Position numbers and translations under genes: made by a program. Under the pieces are notes generated by a model. That model did not search any database, was not told the origin of the DNA, and saw nothing but the letters and a program-made list of their open reading frames with translations. From assembly GCA_003856375.1 (NCBI GenBank), contig CP034120.1:2480001-2544000 (forward strand): a stretch of 64,000 nucleotides of DNA. Reading direction: 5' to 3'. The stretch is from Glaciecola amylolytica (GTDB lineage: Bacteria; Bacteroidota; Bacteroidia; Flavobacteriales_D; Crocinitomicaceae). Of the stretch, positions 33,882 to 43,468 are shown piece after piece; the first letter of the stretch is position 1; every line of letters begins with the position of its first letter.

Positions 33882-34044
33882 TAAATCCTTAGTTTAACTT
33901 CCATTCGTTTAATCTTCTACGAAAATAAGGAATATTCCTTCTGATTCGATTTCTGTTAAAAGGTTCTCCACACTGTTGATAAGTATTGACCCGTCGAGGG
34001 CATATATTTTACTAAATTCAACACCCTAAACCAAATTACGATCT

Positions 34045-35142
34045 ATGAAAAAATCCGTCCCATTGATGGCTGGAATGCTATTTTGTAGTGTGTTATCGTT
34101 CTCTCAGGCCGAGAGCATGACCGCAGCAGAAATCAGGTATCGCGATTCGATTACAAAATTGAATCAAAGTAACGCAGCAATTGCAGCCAGCCAGGAGGCC
34201 TACAACAAAGGAATCGAACTTTTCAATCAAAAAAACTTCAAAGAGGCCATTGCTTCTTTTAGTAAATCCATTGCTTCTGATCCGAATTTCACCGCTGCCT
34301 ATTACAATAAAGGAGTTGCGGAAAACGAAGCGGAACTGTATCAGGACGCACTTGCAACCTTCAATACACTGATTGGTAAGCAAAAAGGATATTCAAAAGC
34401 TTATTTTCAACGAGGAAGAGCTTATCAGGGCTTGTCGGATTACCTGAAGTCCGAAAAAGACTACGAAGAATCCATTAAACTCGATGCAAACAATCCAAAA
34501 GCGTACTACAACTACGGAACTTTAAAATTCTTGCAACAAGATTACAATACTGCCATTAAGTACTTTACGAAAAGTATCGAGTTAGATCCTTCCGGACCAA
34601 TGGCTTACAACGACCGTGGAAGCTGTTACCGCATGCTGGAAAATTATCCGAAAGCAATTGAAGATTATGAAGCAGCTTTGCGTAAAAACCCGAATCTGGC
34701 TTTTGTACTGAACAATGTGGGTACAACCAAAAAGAAAATGAAGGACTACGCGGGAGCTTTGGCAGCTTTCAACCGGGCTATTTCTGTTGATGTTAATTTT
34801 TACCTGGCTTACAACAACAGAGGAGTAACACTTCTTGAAAAAGGAAGTCTGGATGATGCGATCAAGGATTTTGAAAAAGCGTTGTCTATCAATCCGAAGT
34901 ATGCTCCTGCTGCTTCCAATCTTTCCGGAATTTACTTCAAACGCAAAAATTTCAAGAAGGCAGAAGAATTGGCTACCAAAGCCATTAATGCCGATCCGAA
35001 TTATGCTTCAGCATACGTAAACCGCGGAATGGCCAGAGAAATGCTCCGAAACATGGACGATGCCTGCAGTGATTGGAAGAAAGCAAGTGATCTGGGATCA
35101 ACGGAAGGAAAAACATGTCACTCAGGAAACTGCAGCAATTAA
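34045..35142 (+). CDS. Exported TPR protein
   Basis: This 365-residue protein has a signal peptide (to about residue 21, SFSQ) followed by about eight tetratricopeptide repeats between residues 52 and 345. Examples are AYYNKGVAENEAELYQDAL, AYYNYGTLKFLQQDYNTAI and AYNNRGVTLLEKGSLDDAI. The last repeat runs into DACSDWKKASDLGS, a common ending for such proteins in this phylum, with a C-terminal Cys pair. TPR proteins of this kind serve as periplasmic protein-protein scaffolds. It is 10 nt upstream of the PorE-like gene, so the two are co-transcribed and probably act together at the envelope. Confidence 0.85.
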   Translation: MKKSVPLMAGMLFCSVLSFSQAESMTAAEIRYRDSITKLNQSNAAIAASQEAYNKGIELFNQKNFKEAIASFSKSIASDPNFTAAYYNKGVAENEAELYQDALATFNTLIGKQKGYSKAYFQRGRAYQGLSDYLKSEKDYEESIKLDANNPKAYYNYGTLKFLQQDYNTAIKYFTKSIELDPSGPMAYNDRGSCYRMLENYPKAIEDYEAALRKNPNLAFVLNNVGTTKKKMKDYAGALAAFNRAISVDVNFYLAYNNRGVTLLEKGSLDDAIKDFEKALSINPKYAPAASNLSGIYFKRKNFKKAEELATKAINADPNYASAYVNRGMAREMLRNMDDACSDWKKASDLGSTEGKTCHSGNCSN

Positions 35143-35152
35143 AATCAAAACG

Positions 35153-37219
35153 ATGAAAAAATTACTAACACTAGTCGTTATTGGTTTAACGACAAACTTA
35201 TTCGCCCAGAACGTTGATTTTAAATCGGCAAATTTCAAAGACGATAAAGAAGGATTTAAAAATGCAACAACAGCCATCGAACAAGGCGACGAGTTTTACA
35301 AAGTCGGAATGACTGCTGTTTTTGCTGTTCAGGATTTTGGAACAAATTTCAAAAGCGCTTTGAAACACTTTGAAAAAGCACAAAAATTCAATCCGAACAA
35401 TGCCCTGCTGAATTACAAGATCGGAGTGTGTTATGCAAATTCCACGGATCCTGTTTTATGTGTCGAATACATTAAAAAGGCGCAAAAATTGGATCCTGCC
35501 TGCGATCCGTTCCTGAATTACTATTTGGGTTACGTAGCACAAATCGAAGGAAAATACGACGAGGCTGCCAAGTATTATACCGTTTTCGAAACGGAATACA
35601 AAAAGGCGGATGATTTCATGAAATTCGTGAATCTGCGCAAAAAGCAGTGTGCTACTTCTAAAAAATTCGAAGCTGCTGCTGTGCGTTGCTGGGTCGATAA
35701 TGTTCCTTCCCTGAATACGAAAGAAGACGACATTGCTCCTTCCATTTCTACCGATGGTTCTGAAATGATTTTAAGCTCAAACAGAGCGAACAGCCACGAA
35801 CCGGATGCTCTCGGAATTTACGATTATGAGATCTATTCATCCACACTTTTGGAAAACGGATGGTCGACTCCTACAAAACTAGCAGGACCGATCAACTCCA
35901 GTAACGATGACATTTCGAATTGCCTTTCTTACGACGGAACAAAAATGCTTCTTCACCGCGAAACCGGAGGACAAACAGATATTTTCGAATCTAAATTGAA
36001 AGGAAACGAATGGTCCGATCCGGTTAGACTGAGCATTTTCATCAGTACAGACAAAAACAACGAACGCTACGCCAGTTACAATGAAGACGGCTGGAAAATT
36101 TACTTCAGCAGAGACAACGGTTTCCGCGAAACAGGTTCCGAAATCATGTTCTCGGGAATGCAGAACAAAATGAAGCAGGATTACATGATCGCGACGATGC
36201 TCACAGGAGTTAACTCGAAATTCAATGATGGTCCGATCTATATTCACATCGACGGGGAAAGTATGTATATTGCTTCTCAGGGACATGAGTCAATGGGAGG
36301 ATACGATATTTTCCTTTCAAAAAAGGTTCAGGGGCAATGGACAACTCCCGTGAATATGGGATATCCGATCAATACTCCTTATGACGATTTCTTCTTCGCC
36401 TCTACCGCAAACAATAAATTTGCATACATTTCTTCCAACAGAGCCGGAGGAAAAGGTGGTTTCGACATTTACAAAGTAACATTCTGGGGGCCGGAGAAAA
36501 AACCTATTGCTGAAACAGAAGATTACCTGCTTGCAAGTATCGTAATGCCGGTGAAGGATCACAACATTGAAAAATCCGTTGAGGTTAAGAAAAAGAGTTT
36601 AACGGTATTCAAAGGTGTGACTATTGATGCAATTTCCAGAAAACCGGTTGAGGCTCAAATTGAGATCACGGATAATGCTACCGGAAAAATCATCGAAACC
36701 TTCACGACGAACTCTGCAACAGGGAAGTTCATCATTACATTGAATTCCGGGAAAAACTACGGAATTGCGGTAAAAGCTTCCGGATACCTTTTCCACTCCG
36801 AGAACTTTGATATTCCTTCCGGAGCAGACGACAATCTGGTAAACAAAGTGATTGAATTGAAAAATATTGCCATCGGATCTAAAATTGCGCTTCGCAACAT
36901 CTTCTTTGATGTCAACAAGGCAACACTCCGACCGGAATCAAATGCTGAAATGGAGCGCCTGGTTCAATTGATGAAAGACGTACCGAGCTTGAAAATTGAA
37001 ATTTCCGGGCATACCGATAACACGGGTTCTGCTTCCTTGAACGAAACATTGTCTCAGCAACGCGCCGAAGCGGTTGTTTCTTATCTTTCTCAGAAAGGAA
37101 TCGCTGCAAGCCGTATGACTGCAAAAGGATACGGTTCATCCAAACCGATTGCATCCAACAACTCCGAAGACGGAAAACAACAAAACCGTCGTACGGAATT
37201 TGAGATCAAAGCAAATTAA
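35153..37219 (+). CDS. PorE-like OmpA-family protein (TPR, propeller, CRD, OmpA)
   Basis: The ATG at 35153 gives 688 residues with a signal peptide (MKKLLTLVVIGLTTNLFAQ); the longer frame from 35060 lies inside the preceding gene. Domain order is TPR (about 45-150), WD40/PD40-like propeller (about 190-440: APSISTDGSEMILSSNRA, GGKGGFDIYKV), a carboxypeptidase regulatory-like domain (about 485-565) and an OmpA peptidoglycan-binding domain (about 580-688: FFDVNKATLRPESNAEM, ISGHTDNTGSASLNE). This is the architecture of PorE, a T9SS component. PorE of Porphyromonas gingivalis is a lipoprotein, whereas no lipobox is present here, and Bacteroidota carry several paralogues, so the gene symbol is withheld. 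Confidence 0.88.
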   Translation: MKKLLTLVVIGLTTNLFAQNVDFKSANFKDDKEGFKNATTAIEQGDEFYKVGMTAVFAVQDFGTNFKSALKHFEKAQKFNPNNALLNYKIGVCYANSTDPVLCVEYIKKAQKLDPACDPFLNYYLGYVAQIEGKYDEAAKYYTVFETEYKKADDFMKFVNLRKKQCATSKKFEAAAVRCWVDNVPSLNTKEDDIAPSISTDGSEMILSSNRANSHEPDALGIYDYEIYSSTLLENGWSTPTKLAGPINSSNDDISNCLSYDGTKMLLHRETGGQTDIFESKLKGNEWSDPVRLSIFISTDKNNERYASYNEDGWKIYFSRDNGFRETGSEIMFSGMQNKMKQDYMIATMLTGVNSKFNDGPIYIHIDGESMYIASQGHESMGGYDIFLSKKVQGQWTTPVNMGYPINTPYDDFFFASTANNKFAYISSNRAGGKGGFDIYKVTFWGPEKKPIAETEDYLLASIVMPVKDHNIEKSVEVKKKSLTVFKGVTIDAISRKPVEAQIEITDNATGKIIETFTTNSATGKFIITLNSGKNYGIAVKASGYLFHSENFDIPSGADDNLVNKVIELKNIAIGSKIALRNIFFDVNKATLRPESNAEMERLVQLMKDVPSLKIEISGHTDNTGSASLNETLSQQRAEAVVSYLSQKGIAASRMTAKGYGSSKPIASNNSEDGKQQNRRTEFEIKAN

Positions 37220-37235
37220 GAATCTTCAGAAAATG

Positions 37236-37278
37236 AAAAAGACAGGGGCGAATAATTATTCGCCCCTGTCTTTTTTTA
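37236..37278. terminator. Strong bidirectional terminator
   Basis: A perfect 30-nt palindrome with arms GACAGGGGCGAATAA (37241-37255) and TTATTCGCCCCTGTC (37256-37270) is flanked by A5 on the left and T7 on the right. It sits between the convergent PorE-like and DUF2079 genes and would terminate both. Confidence 0.9.
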
Positions 37279-38742
37279 TTATTTACGTTTTTTAATCAGT
37301 AAAACCTCTTCCTGATCCACCACTTTGATCCAATCAGGAGATTCCTGATACTTTTTGATTTCGACCTGAAAAAGGGAATCATTCAAAGGATATGGTGTGT
37401 CTTTTTTTGCAAGTATGATGTATTCCGCATTTTTAACAACCGGATACATGTAACAATAATTGCGGTTTGCCAGATGTGGTACCAGATTCGACTGAGCAGA
37501 AACGACCGCATTCTGCGGAACAAGTTTGAATGCGGCATAAACCGGTTTCACGTCATATTCCTTCTTGTAATGATTCTTCGACAGGAAATTGATATTCGTA
37601 TCAGGAGTATAGAAATAAGGCTCTGTCATGCGTTCGTGCGTAATCATCAGTGCCGACAATACGACTACCGTTGCTCCGATCTTTCTGAATGATTCTTTTT
37701 TGAGTTTTCCGACAACCTCGAATACGCCGATAGCCAGAATCGGTGCGAATTCAATACAATACTGGAAACCAACTCCCCAAATAATGGGAGAATCATGGAA
37801 TAATTTCTGAAAAAAGATGGGAATCAACATCACCAAATATGCAGGACGGAATAACAGCAAAATGATTCCTGAATAAATCAAATACCTGAACAAAAATGCT
37901 TTGGTATTAGCGGCCATCGGATCTCCGTTAAAGTTGGAAATCATCAGATTGAATGAATCGATCGGATGAAAGATCAAATGCTTCACTGCACTCGACATCG
38001 TTCCACCCAAAACACTGTAATCAAAATGAGGATAAACGCCGTCTCCGGCCAGACCCGGCATAATCAGCTTCATGATGATCAAAAAATAAACCATGGAGCA
38101 AAAGCCTGACAGGATATAGAAATTGCGCCATTTTTTCTCTTTCCATAATTGAAGTGAAAGTCCGAAACAGATAAATGAAACCCAAAGTGGGCTGTTTTCC
38201 TTCCCAAGCCACAAAATAATGATGAAGAAAATGCACCATTTGAGTTTTCGTTCTTTGGTAAATACGAAAAGCCAGGGAACCAAACTTGCCACAACCACGC
38301 TGTCATGAAAATCATACGACAAGGCAGAAAAAACTCCGAAAAACGAATAAAAGAAGATCATCGCAGCGGAAGCCAGATAACGGTTTGTTTTGAAATAACG
38401 GTAAACTCCAAGTCCTCCGAAAAGCAAAGCCACAATCTGAACAATCAGCAAAGTATAGGAACCGAAAATCCAAACCAGAGGCGAAAACAAGATCAGATAG
38501 AAGTCAAAATGATCTCCCAACAGATTTTCGGGAGCCGCTTTGAAGGTTGTGCTGTCATTCCATTGAAAATGGGAATAATCGTAAAGCGCATTTGAATAAA
38601 GTCCTAAATCCAACGCATAAGTCCGGAATAAATAATGATTTACCAGAGAAATCAACGAGTAAATCACTGCAAATGCCAGAACAACCAGATACTTTTCAGG
38701 AACTTGTTTAAATGCGAGGTATAAATTCTTTATCCTGCTCAT
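37279..38742 (-). CDS. DUF2079 multi-spanning membrane protein
   Basis: This 487-residue protein has about eleven hydrophobic segments and a hallmark DUF2079 N-terminal region: YALDLGLYSNALYDYSHF followed by NLLGDHFDFYLILFSPLVWIF. DUF2079 proteins have the fold of GT-C glycosyltransferases, but no activity is established for this family. The soluble C terminus (about 390-487) carries the motifs NYCYMYPVVKNAEYIILAKKD. It overlaps the following gene's stop by 4 nt and is preceded by a strong terminator, so it forms the 3' end of the minus-strand unit with the GNAT gene. Confidence 0.85.
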   Translation of the reverse strand: MSRIKNLYLAFKQVPEKYLVVLAFAVIYSLISLVNHYLFRTYALDLGLYSNALYDYSHFQWNDSTTFKAAPENLLGDHFDFYLILFSPLVWIFGSYTLLIVQIVALLFGGLGVYRYFKTNRYLASAAMIFFYSFFGVFSALSYDFHDSVVVASLVPWLFVFTKERKLKWCIFFIIILWLGKENSPLWVSFICFGLSLQLWKEKKWRNFYILSGFCSMVYFLIIMKLIMPGLAGDGVYPHFDYSVLGGTMSSAVKHLIFHPIDSFNLMISNFNGDPMAANTKAFLFRYLIYSGIILLLFRPAYLVMLIPIFFQKLFHDSPIIWGVGFQYCIEFAPILAIGVFEVVGKLKKESFRKIGATVVVLSALMITHERMTEPYFYTPDTNINFLSKNHYKKEYDVKPVYAAFKLVPQNAVVSAQSNLVPHLANRNYCYMYPVVKNAEYIILAKKDTPYPLNDSLFQVEIKKYQESPDWIKVVDQEEVLLIKKRK

Positions 38743-39188
38743 TCTCCTTCAGGATAATCCATATCGTACAAATCGTAGCCCGGTGCCCAATAATCTTTTA
38801 CAACCTCATTCAGTACGAAACCGCATTTGGCATAAAATTCATGCGTAAACTGAGATGTTCGTACTCCGATACGATCTACTTTTCGATTTTCTTTCAGGTG
38901 TTTCACCCGGTGCTCAACCAAGGTTCTTCCGATTCCCCTTCCCTGGGAGTCAGGATGAATCATGTCCCAGCTTAAAACTCCCTTGTTCTTATCCTGCTGG
39001 ATATTGATTCCGCCGCAAGCCACTACTTTTCCCTCCGATTCAACCACAAAGTAGTCTTCCAATTCGGAATCGAGGTAGTTTTTCAGATCTTCCTTCTCTT
39101 CAGGGGCAAAATAGGTCGGACAATTCGCATCAAAAAGATTCAATACGCTTTCTTTGTCCGGGTGATTATAATTTCGAATGTGATTCAT
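38739..39188 (-). CDS. GNAT-family N-acetyltransferase
   Basis: This 149-residue protein has the GNAT fold signature: the strand VVACGGINIQQDK, the acetyl-CoA-binding loop QGRGIG at residues 82-87, and the C-terminal region FTHEFYAKCGFVLNEV. Length is typical of single-domain GNATs. The substrate cannot be told from sequence. Its stop codon overlaps the start of the DUF2079 gene by 4 nt, so the two are co-translated, and the VOC gene lies 4 nt upstream. Confidence 0.85.
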   Translation of the reverse strand: MNHIRNYNHPDKESVLNLFDANCPTYFAPEEKEDLKNYLDSELEDYFVVESEGKVVACGGINIQQDKNKGVLSWDMIHPDSQGRGIGRTLVEHRVKHLKENRKVDRIGVRTSQFTHEFYAKCGFVLNEVVKDYWAPGYDLYDMDYPEGE

Positions 39189-39192
39189 ATTA

Positions 39193-39585
39193 TCAGGTCA
39201 TTGGAGTACATAATTCAAGTAAAAAACCATCCAAATCGCGGACATAAGCTACAGTTTGTCCCCAGGGTTTCTCTTTTATTTCTTCTACAAGCACAGCTCC
39301 TTCAGAAAGTGCTTTATTTACAAGCCCCTGTACATCTTCTGTTGTGAAACCCAGTTCTATACCAAATGGTTTTGATCCCGGTTTGCTTTCCTCAAACCCT
39401 TCTTTCAGATTAGAATTCGCCAAAGATATGGAAGCAAAGGAAATGGTTGTATTTCCTGTAATCAGCTCGGCATATTCATTTTCAGGAGCAATGAATTTCA
39501 ATTCGAATCCAAAGACTTTCGTATAAAAATCAACGGATCTTTTAACATCCGGAACGTACAAAATCGTATAGGCAAACTGAATCAT
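39193..39585 (-). CDS. VOC-family (glyoxalase-like) protein
   Basis: This 130-residue protein has the paired beta-alpha-beta-beta-beta modules of the vicinal oxygen chelate family: YTILYVPDVKRSVDFYTKVFGFEL at the start and TVAYVRDLDGFLLELC at the end. Motifs such as AELITGNTTISFAS fit the fold. Members include glyoxalases, dioxygenases and antibiotic-binding proteins; the residues for a particular activity are not clear, so no substrate is proposed. It ends 4 nt before the GNAT gene and begins 11 nt after the DUF3667 gene, so all four genes may be one operon. Confidence 0.82.
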   Translation of the reverse strand: MIQFAYTILYVPDVKRSVDFYTKVFGFELKFIAPENEYAELITGNTTISFASISLANSNLKEGFEESKPGSKPFGIELGFTTEDVQGLVNKALSEGAVLVEEIKEKPWGQTVAYVRDLDGFLLELCTPMT

Positions 39586-39596
39586 AAAATGAATTT

Positions 39597-40358
39597 TTAC
39601 TTATCTGTAAAAGTAAACATTCCCATGACAAGGATGACGATTCCGCTGACAAGGAACAATAAAACCAGATAAAGCAGTAAGGACAAGACAGCTTGAAAAA
39701 ACACCCGAATCTTTCCCAATCTGTCAAAAAACTGAATGTAAGTCCAGACAAACAGCACAAATTCCACCAATTGTAGTCCCATACTGAAAAAATCATACGC
39801 AATGGTCGGTTTCAGGAAATACAGGATCGGGCAAGACACGATCATCAAAATCAGTGTTTGAGCCGTTACAAATGCCGTAAGAACCAGCAATTCAACAAAA
39901 TTGTATTTCTGTCTGTTGAAACAAATCCAGGTTGCCAATGCCAAAAGCGGAATAGACAACAAGCGCGACATGGCGTAATGGTCCGTAATCCATTGACTGA
40001 CATTCAAAGGATTCGCTCCTGTCCCATCAACTCCATCTCTCAGAGAGATACTCGTGCTATGATCCAGATGCAGCACATGAAACAAAAATGCATAAATGGT
40101 TGCCAGCACAATCACCATGGAAAGTGGTTTGAAATGCTTTACCCGTTTTCCGTTCAAAAATTCGCGAATGCTGTGTCCGGGTCTGGTGTACAATTCCTTG
40201 ACGGAATAAAAAATTCCTTTGTCGAAATGCAGCAAACCATGCTGAATATCGTGCCACATGTAGTGGAAATTCAATTTGTGTGTGTCGGCAGTTTGTCCGC
40301 AATTGCTGCAATATTTGCCACTCAGTTCAACAGCGCAGTTTTTACATTGATGGTTCAT
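39597..40358 (-). CDS. DUF3667 membrane protein with N-terminal zinc ribbon
   Basis: This 253-residue protein begins with a four-Cys zinc ribbon (C5, C8, C17, C20 in NHQCKNC and KYCSNCG), then a DUF3667 segment (FDKGIFYSVKELYTRPGHS and FLNGKRVKHFKPLSM), then about five membrane spans. This layout is characteristic of DUF3667 proteins of Bacteroidota; their function is unknown. It is the first gene of the minus-strand run 37279-40358, which has short gaps of 4-11 nt or overlaps, so a single transcript is likely. Confidence 0.85.
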   Translation of the reverse strand: MNHQCKNCAVELSGKYCSNCGQTADTHKLNFHYMWHDIQHGLLHFDKGIFYSVKELYTRPGHSIREFLNGKRVKHFKPLSMVIVLATIYAFLFHVLHLDHSTSISLRDGVDGTGANPLNVSQWITDHYAMSRLLSIPLLALATWICFNRQKYNFVELLVLTAFVTAQTLILMIVSCPILYFLKPTIAYDFFSMGLQLVEFVLFVWTYIQFFDRLGKIRVFFQAVLSLLLYLVLLFLVSGIVILVMGMFTFTDK

Positions 40359-40408
40359 TCGTGTTCAATAAATAGTTTTCGTTTGTAGTGTAAAATTAAA
40401 GTTGTGTT

Positions 40409-41671
40409 TTAATCCTCGTCGTCATTATCAGAATCATCACCTCCGGGAAGTTCCAATGCTTTCACTTCCTGCACGGCATTTCCTGCAATTCCTTTCACAG
40501 AACCGTACATATCGATGGTATTCACAATGACTTTTTCAATTTGTTTTTCGCGCTGTTTCCAAATGCGCTGCATGGAGCGTTTTTCACTTTCCAGATCGGC
40601 CTTCATCTGGGTAAATCCTTCCACGATTGCCTCCACCTGCATACGGAAAGTAGAACTTGTCAGGAAATCATACAACAGGTGCATTTTATCTCCTTTGTTT
40701 TCCTGAGAAACCAATGTGCTGCTGATTTGTATGATTGTTTCTCTCAAAACAGAGCACAGTCCTTTAAATTCCTCGTAGGTACAGATCCAGATTCCGTCTT
40801 TCAAGCCCATACGTTCCATATCTCCCGGCATCACTTCGGTTACAAGGACTCCGATATCTGCTCCTTTATCGCGGATATCTGCTTTGAATTTTTCAATCCA
40901 GGAAGGTTGAAAATCCTTCGTTCGTTTGGATTCGTAATAGATTGTTCCGCAATTTTGCTGCGAACGTGTATGAACCGTTTGAATGCAATCTCCACCGCGC
41001 GCACCTTTTTTGATTTCTTCAATCGTATCCAAAGGAAAACGAGCTGCGAGCCACTCTTCGATTGCCAACTCCTGCACTTCTCCCTGCAATTGCATGGAAC
41101 CTTGCTCTTGTTTGCGTTTCATTTCCTCGGTGAGTTTTTTCTGGTCTTCCAGCTGCTTGAGCAATTCCTTCATCCGAAGTTCGTTCTTCTCCTCCTCTAC
41201 TTTGCGGATTTTTGTCTTTTCTTCTTCCAATTGAAGACTCAACTTTTTCTGAGATTCTGCTTCAACAGCTTCTTTCATCTCTTCCTTTTCACGCTTCAAC
41301 TTCTCAATTTCAGCTTTGGTCCGGTTCAATTCTTTGATCTGTTCCGATTTTTCGTTCAATTCCTTCTGAAGCAAGGCAAATTGTTCGTCCTGCTCCTGAA
41401 TAAGTTTCGCTTTCAGCTTTTCTTCCAGCGATTTGCGTTCTTCCTTCAGTTTTTGCTCAAAACGTTCCTGAAAAAGCTCATTTTCTCTTCGTTTCTTCTC
41501 TTCAAACTCTTCTTTTTCACGCAGTAAAACTTCCTGTTTTTTAGCAAACTCATCGCGGGCTTCGTTCAATTGACCTTGATACTGAAGCTTGATTTGTTCT
41601 TCCAGTTGATGCGCCAAAATATCGTTGACATCGATTGGAGTGCCACAATTCGGGCAATGAATTTGATTCAT
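40409..41671 (-). CDS. DUF2130 coiled-coil protein
   Basis: The ATG at 41671 gives 420 residues beginning MNQIHCPNCGTPIDVND, a zinc-knuckle-like start that the 22-residue longer frame from 41737 would bury. Residues about 20-205 are a highly charged coiled coil. The DUF2130 domain follows at about 215-400, with motifs such as LAARFPLDTIEEIKKGARGG and IYYESKRTKDFQPSWIEKF. The end is strongly acidic (DDSDNDDED). DUF2130 is related to the PD-(D/E)XK nuclease fold (the YESKRT segment), but activity is unproven. The gene is transcribed divergently from the MBL gene. Confidence 0.85.
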   Translation of the reverse strand: MNQIHCPNCGTPIDVNDILAHQLEEQIKLQYQGQLNEARDEFAKKQEVLLREKEEFEEKKRRENELFQERFEQKLKEERKSLEEKLKAKLIQEQDEQFALLQKELNEKSEQIKELNRTKAEIEKLKREKEEMKEAVEAESQKKLSLQLEEEKTKIRKVEEEKNELRMKELLKQLEDQKKLTEEMKRKQEQGSMQLQGEVQELAIEEWLAARFPLDTIEEIKKGARGGDCIQTVHTRSQQNCGTIYYESKRTKDFQPSWIEKFKADIRDKGADIGVLVTEVMPGDMERMGLKDGIWICTYEEFKGLCSVLRETIIQISSTLVSQENKGDKMHLLYDFLTSSTFRMQVEAIVEGFTQMKADLESEKRSMQRIWKQREKQIEKVIVNTIDMYGSVKGIAGNAVQEVKALELPGGDDSDNDDED

Positions 41672-41793
41672 GGGAGCTTTATTTAATCCGAAAGTACAAA
41701 ATAAGCTTAAAACTTCATTTTCACCTATCCAAATCATTTTTTTTACGCCCTATTTCGGTTAACTTTAAGAGATAATCCACAATTCCTCATCGC

Positions 41794-43173
41794 ATGGCTG
41801 TCTTTGACACATCGGTAAAACTCACTTTCCTCGGAGGTGCCGGAACCGTAACGGGTTCAAAAACGTTGGTTGAAATCAATGGAAAACGAATCCTGATTGA
41901 CTGCGGTCTGTTTCAGGGAATCAAAGATTTGCGGCTTTTAAACTGGACTGATTTCCCGATTCCTCCCGGAACAATTGATGCAATTGTATTGACTCACGCT
42001 CATCTGGATCATTGCGGATACATTCCCCTACTTGTCAAAAAAGGATTCAAAGGTCCGATTCATTGTACGCACCCGACTTTGGATCTGACAGAGATCATTT
42101 TGAAAGACAGTGCCAAAATTCAGGAAGAAGATGCCGAGCGCGCCAACAAAAATCACTATTCCAGACACGAACATGCAGAACCTTTGTATACGGTGAAAGA
42201 TGTGTTGAACTGTTTACCGCTCTTTGTTGGTCATAATCTGAACGAATGGGTGATTATCAATGAGTATTTCAAGTTTGAATTTCTGAACAGCGGACATATT
42301 TTAGGAGGAGCGTTTGTCAACGCCAAAGCGGTCGACAAAACCATTGTCTTTTCGGGAGATATCGGACGTTTGAACCCGATGTTGCTCTATCCGCCAAAAC
42401 ACATCAAAGAGGCTGATTACCTGATTTTGGAATCCACTTACGGAGACCGTCTGCATCAATCTGAGAATGTCAAAAAAGAGTTGAAGGAGATTATTCACCG
42501 GACGATTAAACGCGGCGGGATTTTGATGATTCCAAGTTTTGCGGTGGAACGAACCCAGGAGATTTTGTATCTGATCTATCAGCTTCGGGAAGAAGAGCAA
42601 TTACCCAAGTGTAAGGTTTTTCTGGATTCCCCCATGGGAATCAATGCTACAAATACTTACAAACGCTATCCGGATTGGCAAAAGATTTCCAATTACGAAT
42701 TGGATCAGATGTTTAACGAGGTTTATTTTATCAATGATATGGAGCAATCCAAGTTGCTGGTGGCCGACAAACAGCCGAAAATTGTACTTGCAGGAAGCGG
42801 AATGATTGAAGGTGGACGTATTTTACATTACCTCAATTCACACATCGACAACCCGGAAGACACTTTGCTGATGGTTGGCTATCAGGGAGAAGGAACCAGA
42901 GGAAGAGCCATTTTGAACGGCTCAACCGAGATCAAATTTTTCGGAGAATACCGCAAAGTAAATTGCGAGGTTCAGCACATTGATTCGCTTTCTGCCCATG
43001 CAGATTATTCTGAAATGATCGAATGGTTGAAAGGATTCCGGAACAAACCGAAGAAAGTGATTCTGAATCACGGTGAAGCACATCAAACGGATGCTTTTCG
43101 TGTCAAAATTGAGCACGAGTTGAAGCTGGAAGTTTTCATTCCGAAAATGATGGAATCGATTATTTTGAAGTAA
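41794..43173 (+). CDS. MBL-fold / beta-CASP nuclease-like protein with RMMBL domain
   Basis: This 459-residue protein has the metal-binding motif THAHLDHCG (His68, His70, Asp72, His73), the later motif SGHILGGA, and the C-terminal RMMBL signature SLSAHADYSEM near residue 399. The region from about 220 to 340 is the beta-CASP insertion (SFAVERTQEILYLIYQLRE). The family includes RNA-processing exonucleases of the CPSF73/YSH1 type, but the bacterial branch is only partly characterised. It probably acts on RNA in the cytoplasm. It is a single-gene unit, ending at a hairpin shared with the convergent gene. Confidence 0.87.
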   Translation: MAVFDTSVKLTFLGGAGTVTGSKTLVEINGKRILIDCGLFQGIKDLRLLNWTDFPIPPGTIDAIVLTHAHLDHCGYIPLLVKKGFKGPIHCTHPTLDLTEIILKDSAKIQEEDAERANKNHYSRHEHAEPLYTVKDVLNCLPLFVGHNLNEWVIINEYFKFEFLNSGHILGGAFVNAKAVDKTIVFSGDIGRLNPMLLYPPKHIKEADYLILESTYGDRLHQSENVKKELKEIIHRTIKRGGILMIPSFAVERTQEILYLIYQLREEEQLPKCKVFLDSPMGINATNTYKRYPDWQKISNYELDQMFNEVYFINDMEQSKLLVADKQPKIVLAGSGMIEGGRILHYLNSHIDNPEDTLLMVGYQGEGTRGRAILNGSTEIKFFGEYRKVNCEVQHIDSLSAHADYSEMIEWLKGFRNKPKKVILNHGEAHQTDAFRVKIEHELKLEVFIPKMMESIILK

Positions 43174-43188
43174 TTCAGGAAAAACACA

Positions 43189-43224
43189 GTTGTTACGGGG
43201 ACTTCGCTCAGTCTCCATAACAAC
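43189..43224. terminator. Hairpin between convergent genes
   Basis: GTTGTTA and TAACAAC (43189-43195 and 43218-43224) enclose GGGGACT and AGTCTCC, with one mismatch pair and one wobble. The stem lies just after the MBL gene and before the end of the zinc-ribbon gene. No clear T-run follows, so termination is probable rather than certain. Confidence 0.4.
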
Positions 43225-43237
43225 CACATTTCGTTAT

Positions 43238-43468
43238 TTAGATTTTCGAATCAATTAGCTCGCTTGATTCTTTTACTTTCATACGCGCATTGCATGCAGG
43301 ACAAATTTCCACGCGTTCTGTTGCAAGAGGAATCGGAATCACGTACAGAATCGTTAAACGTTTCTTTTCTGTCACAATATCTTTCTGATTTTCATCTTTA
43401 CAAACCTTGCATTTCGTCTTTGAAGACTCCGTGATGACAGAAACAGTTTTGTATTTAATGGACCACAT
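43238..43468 (-). CDS. Small zinc-ribbon-like protein
   Basis: The ATG at 43468 gives 76 residues; the longer frame from 43534 lies inside the upstream gene. Two Cys pairs, C20-x-x-C23 (CKVC) and C56-x-x-C59 (CPAC), separated by a hydrophobic hairpin (LTILYVIPIPLA), fit a small zinc ribbon. The ATG shares a base with the stop of the upstream gene (TAATG), indicating translational coupling. No signal peptide is present, so it is probably cytoplasmic. Function unknown. Confidence 0.68.
   Translation of the reverse strand: MWSIKYKTVSVITESSKTKCKVCKDENQKDIVTEKKRLTILYVIPIPLATERVEICPACNARMKVKESSELIDSKI

Noticed and set aside
40541-41527. 328-codon plus-strand frame
   Set aside because: Antisense to the coiled-coil DUF2130 gene; the Phe/Leu-rich product is the usual reverse reading of Glu/Lys-rich codons.
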